A DNA stretch of 64,000 nucleotides from Flectonema sp. DT1601 (lineage: Eukaryota; Euglenozoa; Diplonemea; Diplonemida; Diplonemidae). The notes under the pieces are model-generated. The model did no database searches and was not told where the DNA came from. It was given only the letters and a program-made list of their open reading frames with translations. How positions within the stretch are numbered: the stretch's first letter is position 1; each line of letters begins with the position of its first letter. The stretch spans positions 248,001 to 312,000 of the forward strand of contig OZ025812.1 of assembly GCA_964019425.1 (NCBI GenBank), written 5' to 3'. The translations under genes and the position numbers were made by a program. Below are positions 8,849-21,000 of the stretch, in pieces.

Positions 8849-10290
8849 AAAAGGAGATGTTCTGCTGATGACGTTCACGGTGACTCCACCCCCTTGTAAT
8901 TCTCTTTTTCCTTACTTTCACATCACTTTGTTTAGTTAGTTTTTTAGCTTATTTATTATTTATTGTTCGTTTTTGTTTGTATTATTTTATCGATATGTTT
9001 ATGTCCGTCAGATCATAACGTTAATCAGGTTAATTGTTAATTGTTAATTATAAATGGTCTAAACCCCAATCCAAGTTCCCAAGGCTTGGCATAGATTTGA
9101 GTGACGCCTTACTGGCCTCCTCATCCTCTATGAGTGGTGAGGGGGCCAGCAATGGTTTTTTTTTTTTTTTTCTCTTATCTCTTTGTTTTCTTTTTCTTTT
9201 ACTCTAATATGAAATATTTTTGAACAAAATGTGATTATTAATTTAAAAAAAAAAAAAAAAAAATAATGTAAATGAATAATAAAAAAAAAAAAAAAAAACA
9301 TGCCTTGGGAATACAACCAAAGCCCCAATTAATCGGTCCTTTCTTTTTTCCTTCTTGTCAAGTGATCGCTCCACTCGTCGATCACCAAAACCGATTGTAT
9401 TTATATCTGTTCTTTTCTCAACGATCGGCTATACCGATCATTTTTTTTAAAATAATTGTTTTCTTCTTCTCGACGATCAGATCCAATTGATCGACTTTTT
9501 TTTTTTTTTTTTTTTTTCCTTTATTCTTTCCATCCCTCCCGCTCCCCTTATTTTAATAAAAACAAGATCAGCTCAGCTTGATCGTTAATCTTTTTTTTTT
9601 TTTTTTTAAATTTAAACTGATTGTATTTATATCTGGTTATTTTTTCTCAACGATCGGCTATGCCGATCGACCTTTAAAATAATTGTCTTCTTCTTCTCGA
9701 AGATCAGATCCAATTGATCGACCTTTTCTTTTTTTTTTCCTTTATTCCTCCCATCCCTCCCGCTCCCCTTAATTTAATAAAAGCAAGATCAGCTCAGCTT
9801 GATCGTTATTTATTTATTTATTTTTTTTTTTTTTTTGTTGGTCCTAGTCAAGACCTTAAACTGACTAATCGGTCTTAACTTTAACTAAGTGAATGAACCC
9901 TTCCCGTTTTCCTTTTCCCTTTATTACTCTCTATCTGGTCTGTTATGTCATAAATCTCATTTAATTTTATCATTCATTTTAATTTTCACTGTTTCCCATC
10001 TACATTTTATTTTCAAATAGTTCCGGTCTGTCTTTAATGTTAAATAAAACTGATCATGTTAACTCAATATTTTTTTTTTTTATGTGCAAGAGATACCAAC
10101 ACGCAAGAGATACCAACGCACATACGAGATACCAGCACTTCCGAGATACCGACACACAAGAGATACCAAGACACTTAAGATACCAGCAAGGACAATGAGA
10201 GGTAGAATGAACTCTCCTCCTTGTGTCCGATCCTGATTATTTTTTGTTGAATTGGTAGTGTTACCTCAGTTTGCGACTCTCGTATCTGTG
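8849..10290 (+). mobile_element. R2-like LINE: last codons and proximal 3' tail, plus-strand fragment
   Basis: Starts with the last 15 or so codons of the LINE ORF (ending RRCSADDVHGDSTPL, stop) and continues through the proximal tail: AT-rich leader, about two GATC-rich modules (9344-9835) and the GAGATACC minisatellite (10083-10192). It then jumps to ORF sequence at 10291, so this is not a collinear element. Confidence 0.8.
10083..10192 (+). repeat. GAGATACC minisatellite, about 17-bp unit
   Basis: Six to seven units of the type GAGATACCAACACGCAA with variable spacer letters. The same block is at 32667-32780 (plus) and, reverse-complemented, at 16543-16648 and 26894-27000, always at the same place in the LINE tail. 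Confidence 0.85.
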
Positions 10291-12995
10291 TTGTGTGGGA
10301 GCGCCTTATTAAGTTTTTTTCTTACCGTTCTCTCGCGAAGCAATCAGCTGGTCTTGGTCACCGATTGCGCGATCTACGTACTACTCGCCCCGATCTCCTT
10401 AAGCGTTTTGAAGTGGAAGCCACAGATGAACTACTGAACTCTTTGAATAAATTACAAGTCCAAGGACAGTGGAAGGAGTGGTCTAAATGTATGATAAACG
10501 ATTTCACCTGGAATAAGGTACTTAGGGAGGGAAATCCTGCCTATATCTCATTTCAACTGAAAGCGGTTACAAACACCCTCCCCTCACAAGATAATTTAAA
10601 GAGGTGGAACATCACCAACGTGGACCAAAACTGTGTATTGTGTGGCAAAGTGAATCCTACCCTCAGGCATGTCTTAACAGGCTGTCCTGTCTCTTTAACA
10701 CAAGGGAGGTTCACGTGGCGTCATGACAGCGTTCTAAAACGCATTGTTATCTTCTTGGAAGAGTTGATAATAAAAGCCAACAAAAGAAAAGAAAACCTCC
10801 CGCCTCCCTCTAAAACTTTTTTAAAAACAGGGGAAAATAAACCCCTAGAAAGAATTTCTAAAGAGACAGGCGAACTTTCACTAGCGAATGATTGGGTCAT
10901 CCTCGACGATGTCGGTGATAACCGCCTAATTGTTCCTCTTGAAGTGTGCCATGTCTCGTCCTCTCTAAGACCAGACATTTTTATTTATTCTTTTTTTGCG
11001 AAAAGAGCACTGATTCTGGAGCTGACGTGTCCAAATGAAGATCGTTTCGAAACCTCTCATGTCTTAAAGGAAAAGAAATACCTAAAGCTAAGAGACTCGA
11101 TCATCGCTAATGGCTTCGACTGTAACATTTTTACTATTGAAGTTGGCGTACGAGGAAACATCTGCATGGACCAGCTGAACATCTGGACACGTCACATCGG
11201 TTCACCTTTAGCACCAACAAAAGCTTTATTTTGTGAATGCACCAGAATCGCCAGACAGTGCTCATATGTTCTGTTCCAGACGAGGAACCTCCCCACGTGG
11301 CATTCAAGACCACTAATGCGCAGCATTAAAGAAGAACCTGCCACTGCAAGTTTTATAAAAGATGGTAAAGAAATCTTCCCTGTAGAAGAAGTCAAAATCC
11401 ACAAAGTAACAAAACTGAAAACGATCGAAAAGCTCACCATTGAAAGATCGTGGCTTGAGAAATGTTTTATCTGGCAAACTTGTTACGCATCGGCTCTTTC
11501 TATTCTACTTATTGCCAATGGTTCTTCCTCCCCGGCCCCTTCTGTTTTGTTAGATGAGGATGAGCTCACTGGACTCTCCTTGTCATTCTCTTCTATTTCT
11601 TCCATCTCTTTCCAGACTCCCCCACCTGAACTCACGTCAACGGGATCGCAAACACTCCCTACTGATTTTGCTATGGTGTTAAGATGTCAATCTGACATTG
11701 GTTCTCAAACCCCCTTGTACAAAGAAAAAAAAGGAAGATTAAGGCTGAAACTTTCCTTGAAATGCCAGATTTTAGAAAACGAATTAGAACAAATGAAAGA
11801 ACGAATTTTTTATGTTCTATTTTTATTTTACTTTAATGCGATGTCAGCCTCCCTCGAGAAAGACAAGCAGTTACTAAACGGATTACCTGTTGAGATCAAA
11901 GCTACCAACCAGGATCCATCCTCACTTCCTCCTGCGCCCCCTGTTTTAATTATTGAAAAAGATAGAAAAGAATATGAACTTCTGGAAGGAGTAATTCAAC
12001 GGTTAACAGTAGAACGCGATGAATCGAAGACTTCTCTTTCCGCACTAGTTCGTCAATATGACTTAGTGGAAGATTACAGGAAACGTGAGCTCGCAAATCT
12101 GACTCAGAAAGCAGACCTATCGGAAATGGCGCTTTTCAATTACCATCAAAGGTTTGTTCTTCTGTCGAACGAATTGGAGACCAAATGTAATGAGGAAAGA
12201 GAAAGTAAAATAAGACTTTTCTATACTCAACAGGAGGTCGAGAGTTTGCGTGCCGCACGTCCCCGTATGACCCACTTTAGTCAACAAGTTTCCCCCCGAT
12301 CCCCTATTTTGTATGAATCTGTTGCTATGATGAAGATAGCAAAGAACTACCTCTCGCTCTTTACAACTACGAGTAGTCTTTTTACTCCTCTTATTAAACC
12401 CCTTATCCCTACCCTTAATTATATCACCCCTCTTTGTCCTCTAGCCTCAATTCCTCCGACAATGCCGCAGAGTGAAGCTCTCGACCGCACGCCGACCAAG
12501 ATTTTACGACAAGAGAGTCACGTTATCTCCGTTAAAGAGAATACACCTATTGCGAGACAATGGTCCGAGGGTAGGATTGACTTACTCGAGAACTACTGTC
12601 GAGCAGTAGATGACTCTCTCGAAACAAACGAGAAAGCGGCAGAGCTCTCAGAACAACTTTTGGATGCCCAACTTCGCCTCTCGGAGCTGAATCACCAACG
12701 GTGTACAACTCACGCAGAGCAGCTTGAGCAATCCATGATGTTAACGGGACTGGCGAGCGATTTAAATGTTCAACTCGCCTTGGCACGGTCTCAAATTGCG
12801 GCCCTGAAGTTCCAATTAGCTTCATGGGCAGAAGGTTTGAGTCCGCCAGACACAGAAGAACATGAGGAAATTGAAACTCCGCCGAGAAAGTCTGAGCGTT
12901 CAACTCTGAAAAAACGGACCCCTCCATCAAGATATCGTTATAATCGAAGGAGATGTTCTGCTGATGACGTTCACGGTGACTCCACCCCCTTGTAA
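10291..12995 (+). CDS. R2-like LINE polyprotein, C-terminal half (5'-truncated copy)
   Basis: An open frame of about 900 codons that corresponds to residues 810-1708 of the full copy at 18089-23215, beginning mid-protein at WERLIKFFSYR without a true start. It holds the CCHC motif (CVLCGKVNPTLRHVLTGC), the restriction-like endonuclease (RPDIFIY, ILELTCPNED, KEKKYLKLRD, IEVGVRG) and the coiled-coil C-terminal extension. It differs from the full copy by scattered, largely conservative substitutions while remaining fully open, so it is a slightly diverged copy that lost its RT region by rearrangement. It is followed by the first about 125 bases of the 3' tail (to 13121). Confidence 0.85.
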
Positions 12996-13121
12996 TTCTT
13001 TTTCCTTACTTTCACATCACTTTGTTTATTTAGTTTATTAGCTTATTTATTATTTATTGTTCGTTTTGTTTGTATTATTTTGTCGATATGTTTATATCCG
13101 TCAGATCATAACGTTAATCAG

Positions 13122-13149
13122 ATTACTGCAACTGGAAATATTACTGCGC
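13122..13149. mobile_element. Remnant of a MITE terminal repeat
   Basis: ATTACTGCAACTGGAAATAT and the following 8 bases match one arm of the MITE at 31354-31628. It sits exactly between a plus-strand LINE tail and the 3' end of the minus-strand LINE copy. Confidence 0.6.
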
Positions 13150-13154
13150 TGAAT

Positions 13155-13550
13155 GAATTTCGATAAGTGGGAAGTAACGGACTGGGAGCTTTTGGCTCCT
13201 GCCCTATTCCCGACGTAAACTTTCTTTTTATTTTTTTTTTTTTTTTAACAGGCCCAAAGGGCGACAATGATGGTTGCTGACCAAGGAATAATATTCAAAT
13301 GAATTTTCGTTTCAAAGAAACGAACAGAATTAAGAGAGAGGTAGAGAAAAAAAAAAAAAAAAAAAAAAAGAAAGAATAGAAAAAAAATATGAAGAGGAAA
13401 TAATCAAACATGAAAAAAAAAAAAAAAAATAAAATATAAATAAAAAACGTTGTATGAAAAAGGAAAAAAAGAAAAAAAAAAGACCAGAAAAGGAAAGAGA
13501 AAATGAAAAGGTATAATATTATTGTGGGGATATGAGGATAGCAGGGAGAT

Positions 13551-13588
<38 letters not shown>

Positions 13589-13595
13589 TTATTAT
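13155..13595 (-). repeat. Terminal segment of the LINE 3' tail
   Basis: Conserved in at least five places (8451, 13155, 23657, 34506 inverted, 61199). It contains a chain of small hairpins: GGAGC/GCTCC, GCCC-AAA-GGGC, ATTCA/TGAAT and CGTTTC-AAA-GAAACG, then A-rich runs. It probably carries the signals recognised by the reverse transcriptase at the RNA 3' end (inference from R2). Confidence 0.75.
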
Positions 13596-13840
13596 TTAAA
13601 AAAAGGAAACAATCAGTTTAGCGTCTCGATCAGGACGGAAAATAGAAATTAATCGACATAGTCGATCGATAGAAAAAAAACAATGATAACATTGTTTATT
13701 CCTTTTTTTTTTTTTTTTTTTTATTCTTTTTATTTATTTTTAAAGAAAAAACAATCAGTTTAGCGTCCTGACCAGGACGGAAAATTGAAAGTGATCCACA
13801 TAGTCGATCGATAGAAAAAAAACAATGATAACATTGTTTA

Positions 13841-13875
<35 letters not shown>

Positions 13876-14267
13876 CTTTTAATTATTTTAAAGAAAAAAC
13901 AATCAGTTTAGCGTCTTGACCAGGACGGAAAATAGAAAGTGATCGACATAGTCGATCGATAAAAAACAATGATAACATTGTTTATTCCTTTTTTTTTTCT
14001 TTTTTTTTTATTCTTTTTATTTATTTTTAAAGAAAAAACAATCAGTTTAGCGTCCTGACCAGGACGGAAAATAGAAAGTAATCGACATAGTCGATCGATA
14101 AAAAAAAAACAATGATAACATTGTTTATTCCTTTTTTTTTTCTTTTTTTTTATTCTTTTTATTTATTTTTAAAGAAAAAACAATCAGTTTAGCGTCCTGA
14201 CCAGGACGGAAAATTGAAAGTGATCGACATAGTCGATCGATAAAAAAACAATGATAACATTGTTTAT

Positions 14268-14298
<31 letters not shown>

Positions 14299-15072
14299 CC
14301 TTTTAATTATTTTTTAAAGAAAAAACAATCAGTTTAGCGTCTTGACCAGGACGGAAAATAGAAAGTGATCGACATAGTCGATCGATAAAAAACAATGATA
14401 ACATTGTTTATTCTTTTTTTTTTTTTTTTTTTTTTTTAATCCTTTTTATTATTTTAAAGAAAAAACAATCAGTTTAGCGTCTTGACCAGGACGGAAAATA
14501 GAAAGTGATCGACATAGTCGATCGATAAAAAAACAATGATAACATTGTTTATTCTTTTTTTTTTTTTTTTTTTAAATTCTTTTTATTTATTTTTAAAGAA
14601 AAAAAACGGAAAATAAAAATTAGTCGACAAAGTCGAACGATAAAAAAAAACAATGATAACATTGTTTATTCTTTTTTTTTTTGTTTTTTTTTATATTCTT
14701 TTTTATTAATTTTGAAAAAAAAACAATCAGTTTAGCGTCTTGACCAGGACGGAAAATAGAAAGTAATCGACATAGTCGATCGATAAAAAAAACAATGATA
14801 ACATTGTTTACTCTTTTTTTTTTTTTTTTTTAAATTCTTTTTATTTTAAAAAGAAAAAAAACGGAAAATAGAAATTAGTCAACAAAGTCGAACGATAAAA
14901 AAAAAAACAATGATAACATTGTTTATTCTTTTTTTTTTATTTTTTTTTTTATATTCTTTTTTATTAATTTTGAAAAAAAAAACAATCAGTTTAGCGTCTT
15001 GACCAGGACGGAAAATAGAAAGTGATCGACATAGTCGATCGATAAAAAAAAAACAATGATAACATTGTTTAT

Positions 15073-15109
<37 letters not shown>

Positions 15110-15487
15110 CTTTTTTTTTTTTTAAAGAAAAAACAATCAGTTTAGCGTCTTGACCAGGACGGAAAATAGAAAGTAATCGACATAGTCGATCGATAAAAAA
15201 AACAATGATAACATTGTTTATTCTTTTTTTTTTTTTTTTTAAATCTTTTTATTTATTTTTTAAAAAGAAAAAAAAAAAACGGAAAATAGAAATTAGTCAA
15301 CAACGTCGAACGATAAAAAAAAAAACAATGATAACATTGTTTATTCTTTTTTTTTTTATTTTTTTTTGTATTCTTTTTTATTAATTTTGAAAAAAAAACA
15401 ATCAGTTTTGCGTCTTGACCAGGACGGAAAATAGAAAGTGATCGACATAGTCGATCGATAAAAAAAACAATGATAACATTGTTTATT

Positions 15488-15521
<34 letters not shown>

Positions 15522-16335
15522 CTTTTTATTATTTTTAAAGAAAAAACAATCAGTTTAGCGTCTTGACCAGGACGAAAAATAGAAAGTGATCGACATAGTC
15601 GATCGATAAAATAAAACAATGATAACATTGTTTATTCTTTTTTTTTTTTTTTTTTTTTTTTAAATCCTTTTTATTATTTTTAAAGAAAAAACAATCAGTT
15701 TAGCGTCTTGACCAGGACGAAAAATAGAAAGTGATCGACATAGTCGATCGATAAAAAAACAATGATAACATTGTTTATTCTTTTTTTTTTTTTTTTCTTT
15801 TTTTTAAATCCTTCTTTTTATTTTTTAAAGAAAAAACAATCAGTTTAGCGTCTTGACCAGGACGGAAAATAGAAAGTAATCGACATAGTCGATCGATAAA
15901 ATAAAAACAATGATAACATTGTTTATTCCTTTTTTTTTTTTTTTTATTCTTTTTATTTATTTTTAAAGAAAAAAACGGAAAATAGAAAGTAATCGACATA
16001 GTCGATCGATAAAAAAACAATGATAACATTGTTTATTCTTTTTTTTTTTTTTTTTTTTTTAAATTCTTTTTATTTATTTTTTAAGAAAAAAACGGAGAAT
16101 AGAAATTAGTCGACAAAGTCGAACGATAAAAAAACAATGATAACATTGTTTATTCTTTTTTTTATTTTTTTTTTTATATTCTTTTTTATTAATTTTGAAA
16201 AAAAAAAAAAAACAATCAGTTTAGCGTCTTGACCAGGACGGAAAATAGAAAGTAATCGACATAGTCGATCGATAAAAATACAATGATAACATTGTTTAAT
16301 CTTTTATAATTTTTTATTTTTTTTTTTGTTTTAAA
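13596..16335 (-). repeat. Hairpin-monomer array in LINE copy 1, about 20 units
   Basis: Monomers of about 110-150 bp. Type A carries three hairpins: AACAATG-ATAA-CATTGTT, GATCGAC-ATA-GTCGATC, and CGTCTTGACCAGGACG. Type B has the first, a TCGAC-AAA-GTCGA version of the second, and lacks the third. Monomers are separated by T-runs then A-rich stretches that could themselves pair. Length differences between copies are mainly in the homopolymer runs; the palindromes hardly change. Confidence 0.9.
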
Positions 16336-16905
16336 AAAAAAAAAAAAAAACAAGCGGAATTGATCATAATGGGTGGTAGGGGTTGTTATAACTTCGTTTG
16401 AAAATTCTTCTTTTTTGATTTCTTTTTTTTTTTCTTTTTACAGGAGTTAAGATCACTTTCAGGAGACAACACATTAACAAGAGCAGCAAGCAGAGTTGAC
16501 ACTATCAATTCAAATTTGAAATACCGGGAATTAATTTACAAGGAGGTATCTCAAGTGACTTGGTATCTCTAGCGTGTCGGTATCTCTGGAGTGCTGGTAT
16601 CTCGTATGTGCGTTGGTATCTCATGAGTGATGGTATCTCTTGTGCATTAGAGAAACGAAAAAGAATGTCATGACCATGACGGAAGAATTGAGGAATTGAG
16701 TTAACATGTTCAATTTAACTTATTTAAACTTTTTTTTTTTTTTTAACAGACCGTAACTATTTGAAAATAAAATGTAGATGGGAAACAGTGAAAAGTAAAA
16801 TGGATGATAAAATTAAATGAGAAATATGACATAACAGACCAGATAGAGAGTATTAAAAGGAAATTGAAAAGGAAAAGAGAAACTAGGTTAACACTTATTT
16901 AAAAT
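16336..16905 (-). repeat. Middle part of LINE tail with inverted GAGATACC minisatellite
   Basis: 16543-16648 carries six copies of GGTATCTC at about 17-bp spacing (reverse complement of GAGATACC). The remainder is AT-rich sequence shared with the tail at 32480-32900. No coding sequence was seen. Confidence 0.75.
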
Positions 16906-17640
16906 TAAGACCGGTTAGTCAGTTTAAGGTCTTGACTAGGACCAACAAAAAAGAAAGAAAAAAAAATTTAACGATCAAGCTGAGCTGATCTTGTTTTTAT
17001 TACAAATAGGGGAGCGGGAGGGATGGAAGGAATAGAGGAAAAAAAAAAGAAAAGGTTGATCAATTGGATCTGATCGTCGAGAAGAGGAAATTTTTTTAAA
17101 GGTTGATCGGTATAGCCGATCGTTGAGAAAAATAAACAGATATAAATACAATCAGTTTAAATTAAAAAAAGAAAAAAAGATTAACGATCAAGCTGAGCTG
17201 ATCTTGTTTTTATTACAAATAGGGGAGCGGGAGGGATGGAAGGAATAGAGGAAAAAAAAAGAAAAGGTTGATCAATTGGATCTGATCGTCGAGAAGAAGA
17301 AATTATTTTAAAGGTTGATCGGTATAGCCGATCGTCGAGAAAAATAAACAGATATAAATACAATCAGTTTAAATTAAAAAAAGAAAAAAAGATTAACGAT
17401 CAAGCTGAGCTGATCTTGTTTTTATTTAAAATTAGGGGAGCGGGAGGGATGGAAGGAATAAAGGAAAAAAAAAAAAAAAAAAGGTCGATCAATTGGATCT
17501 GATCGTCGAGAAGAAGAAAACAATTATTTATAAAAAAAAAATGGTCGGTATAGCCGATCGTTGAGAAAAGAACAGATATAAATACAATCGGTTTTGGTGA
17601 TCGACGAGTGGAGCGATCACTTGACAAGAAGGAAAAAGAA
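16906..17640 (-). repeat. Three 213-bp GATC-rich modules of the LINE tail
   Basis: AACGATCAAGCTGAGCTGATC recurs at 16969, 17182 and 17395. Each module also has GATCGG-TATAG-CCGATC (perfect 6-bp stem) and GATCAATTGGATCTGATC. At the 5' edge, 16928-16943 is a GGTCTTGACTAGGACC hairpin that is homologous to, and base-pair compensated against, the third hairpin of the array monomers. Confidence 0.85.
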
Positions 17641-18088
17641 AGGACCGATTAATTGGGGCTTTGATTGTATTCCCAAGGCATGTTTTTTTTTTTTTTTTTT
17701 TTATTATTCATTTACATTATTATTTTTTTTTTTTTTTTTTAAATTAATAATCACATTTTGTTCAAAAATATTTCATATTAGAGTAAAAGAAAAAGAAAAA
17801 AAGAAATAAGAGAAAAAAAAAAAAAAAAAAAACCATTGCTGGCCCCCTCACCACTCATAGAGGATGAGGAGGCCAGTAAGGCGTCACTCAAATCTATGCC
17901 AAGCCTTGGGAACTTGGATTGGGGTTTAGACCATTTATAATTAACAATTAACAATTAACCTGATTAACGTTATGATCTGACGGACATAAACATATCGATA
18001 AAATAATACAAACAAAAACGAACAATAAATAATAAATAAGCTAAAAAACTAACTAAACAAAGTGATGTGAAAGTAAGGAAAAAGAGAA
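17641..18088 (-). repeat. Proximal 3' tail of LINE copy 1
   Basis: AT-rich non-coding sequence directly after the ORF stop; includes GGTCTAAACCCCAATCC and long A and T runs. Shared with the plus-strand pieces at 8890-9345 and 31629-31930. Confidence 0.75.
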
Positions 18089-21000
18089 TTACAAGGGGGT
18101 GGAGTCACCGTGAACGTCATCAGCAGAACATCTCCTTCGATTGTAACGATATCTTGATGGAGGGGTTCGTTTTTTCAGAGTTGAACGCTCAGACTTTCTC
18201 GGCGGAGTTTCATTTTCCTCATGTTCTTCTGTGTCTGGCGGACTCAAACCTTCTGCCCATGAAGCTAATTGGAACTTCAGGGCCGCAATTTGAGACCGTG
18301 CCAAGGCGAGTTGAGCATTTAAATCGCTCGCCAGTCCCGTTAACATCATGGATTGCTCAAGCTGCTCTGCGTGAGTTGTACACCGTTGGTGATTCAGCTC
18401 CGAGAGGCGAAGTTGGGCATCCAGAAGTTGTTCTGAGAGCTCTGCCGCTTTCTCGTTTGTTTCGAGAGAGTCATCTACTGCTCGACAGTAGTTCTCGAGT
18501 AAGTCAATCCTACCCTCGGACCATTGTCTCGCAATAGGTGTATTCTCTTTAACGGAGATAACGTGACTCTCTTGTCGTAAAATCTTGGTCGGCGTGCGGT
18601 CGAGAGCTTCACTCTGCGGCATTGTCGGAGGAATTGAGGCTAGAGGACAAAGAGGGGTGATATAATTAAGGGTAGGGATAAGGGGTTTAATAAGAGGAGT
18701 AAAAAGACTACTCGTAGTTGTAAAGAGCGAGAGGTAGTTCTTTGCTATCTTCATCATAGCAACAGATTCATACAGAACGGGGGTTCGGGGGGAAACTTGT
18801 TGACTAAAGTGGGTCATACGGGGACGCGCGGCACGCAAACTCTCGACCTCCTGTTGAGTATAGAAAAGTCTTATTTTACTTTCTCTTTCCTCATTACATT
18901 TGGTCTCCAATTCGTTCGACAGAAGAACAAACCTTTGATGGTAATTAAAGAGCGCCATTTCCGATAGGTCTGCTCTCTGAGTCAGATTTGCGAGCTCACG
19001 TTTCCTGTAATCTTCCACTAAGTCATATTGTCGAACTAGTGCAGAAAGAGAAGTCTTCGATTCATCGCGTTCTGCTGTTAACCGTTGAATTACTCCTTCC
19101 AGAAGTTCATATTCTTTTCTATCTTTTTCAATAATTAAAACAGGGGGCGCAGGAGGAAGTGAGGATGGATCCTGGTTGGTAGCTTTGATCTCAACAGGTA
19201 ATCCATTTAGTAACTGCTTGTCTTTCTCGAGGGAGGCTGACATCGCATTAAAGTAAAATAAAAATAGAACATAAAAAATTCGTTCTTTCATTTGCTCTAA
19301 TTCGTTTTCTAAAATCTGGCATTTCAAGGAAAGTTTCAGCCTTAATTTTCCTTCTTTTTTTTTGTACAAGGGGGTTTGAGAACCCATGTCAGATTGAGTT
19401 CTTATCACTATAGCGAAATCAGCAGGAAGTGTTTGCGATCCCGTTGACATGAGTTCAGGTGGGGGAGTCTGGAAAGAGATGGAAGAAATAGAAGAGAATG
19501 ACAAGGAGAGTCCAGTGAGCTCATCCTCATCTAACAAAACAGAAGGGGCCGGGGAGGAAGAACCATTGGCAATAAGTAGAATAGAAAGAGCCGATGCGTA
19601 ACAAGTTTGCCAGATAAAACATTTCTCAAGCCACGATCTTTCAATGGTGAGCTTTTCGATCGTTTTCAGTTTTGTTACTTTGTGGATTTTGACTTCTTCC
19701 ACAGGGAAGATTTCTTTACCATCTTTTATAAAACTTGCAGTGGCAGGTTCTTCTTTAATGCTGCGCATTAGTGGTCTTGAATGCCACGTGGGGAGGTTCC
19801 TCGTCTGGAACAGAACATATGAGCACTGTCTGGCGATTCTGGTGCATTCACAAAATAAAGCTTTTGTTGGTGCTAAAGGTGAACCGATGTGACGTGTCCA
19901 GATGTTCAGCTGGTCCATGCAGATGTTTCCTCGTACGCCAACTTCAATAGTAAAAATGTTACAGTCGAAGCCATTAGCGATGATCGAGTCTCTTAGCTTT
20001 AGGTATTTCTTTTCCTTTAAGACATGAGAGGTTTCGAAACGATCTTCATTTGGACACGTCAGCTCCAGAATCAGTGCTCTTTTCGCAAAAAAAGAATAAA
20101 TAAAAATGTCTGGTCTTAGAGAGGACGAGACATGGCACACTTCAAGAGGAACAATTAGGCGGTTATCACCGACATCGTCGAGGATGACCCAATCATTCGC
20201 TAGTGAAAGTTCGCCTGTCTCTTTAGAAATTCTTTCTAGGGGTTTATTTTCCCCTGTTTTTAAAAAAGTTTGAGAGGGAGGCGGGAGGTTTTCTTTTCTT
20301 TTGTTGGCTTTTATTATCAACTCTTCCAAGAAGATAACAATGCGTTTTAGAACGCTGTCGTGACGCCACGTGAACCTCCCTTGTGTTAAAGAGACAGGAC
20401 AGCCTGTTAAGACATGCCTGAGGGTAGGATTCACTTTGCCACACAAAACACAATTTTGGTCCACATTGGTGATGTTCCACCTCTTTAAATTATCTTGTGA
20501 GGGGAGGGTGTTTGTAACCGCTTTCAGTTGAAATGAGATATAGGCAGGATTTCCCTCCCTAAGTACCTTATTCCAGGTGAAATCGTTTATCATACATTTA
20601 GACCACTCCTTCCACTGACCTTGGACTTGTAATTTATTCAAAGAGTTCAGTAGTTCATCTGTGGCTTCCACTTCAAAACGCTTAAGGAGATCGGGGCGAG
20701 TAGTACGTAGATCGCGCAATCGGTGACCAAGACCAGCTGATTGCTTCGCAAGAGAACGGTAAGAAAAAAACTTAATAAGGCGCTCCCACTCAGCAGAAGC
20801 TGAAAACTTTTTCGACCAGTTGGACGATTTCTCCATAATAACATTGTAGACACCGTGCATGTCAGAGTCCTGTGAGGATCTGAGGATGTCTAGTTTAATT
20901 GATTGCGCTTGTTTATATAGCGTCTCAACTCTTTTGTGTCTGAGACCAACAGTGTTCTTTGAACCGGTAAAAAGGATGACTGTGTTCGCAGAGCGGACAA

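Noticed and set aside
10293-10437. Translation start of the plus-strand LINE ORF
   Set aside because: The first codon is GTG inside sequence homologous to the middle of the polyprotein; the true start is missing.
12547-12930. ORFs antisense to the LINE coiled-coil region (also at 18067-18537 and 28418-28888)
   Set aside because: Shadow frames of a long coding region, without own domains.
13596-16335. CRISPR-like array of regularly spaced palindromes
   Set aside because: Spacers are homopolymer-rich and homologous to each other, units exceed 100 bp, the context is eukaryotic, and the array is part of a LINE tail.
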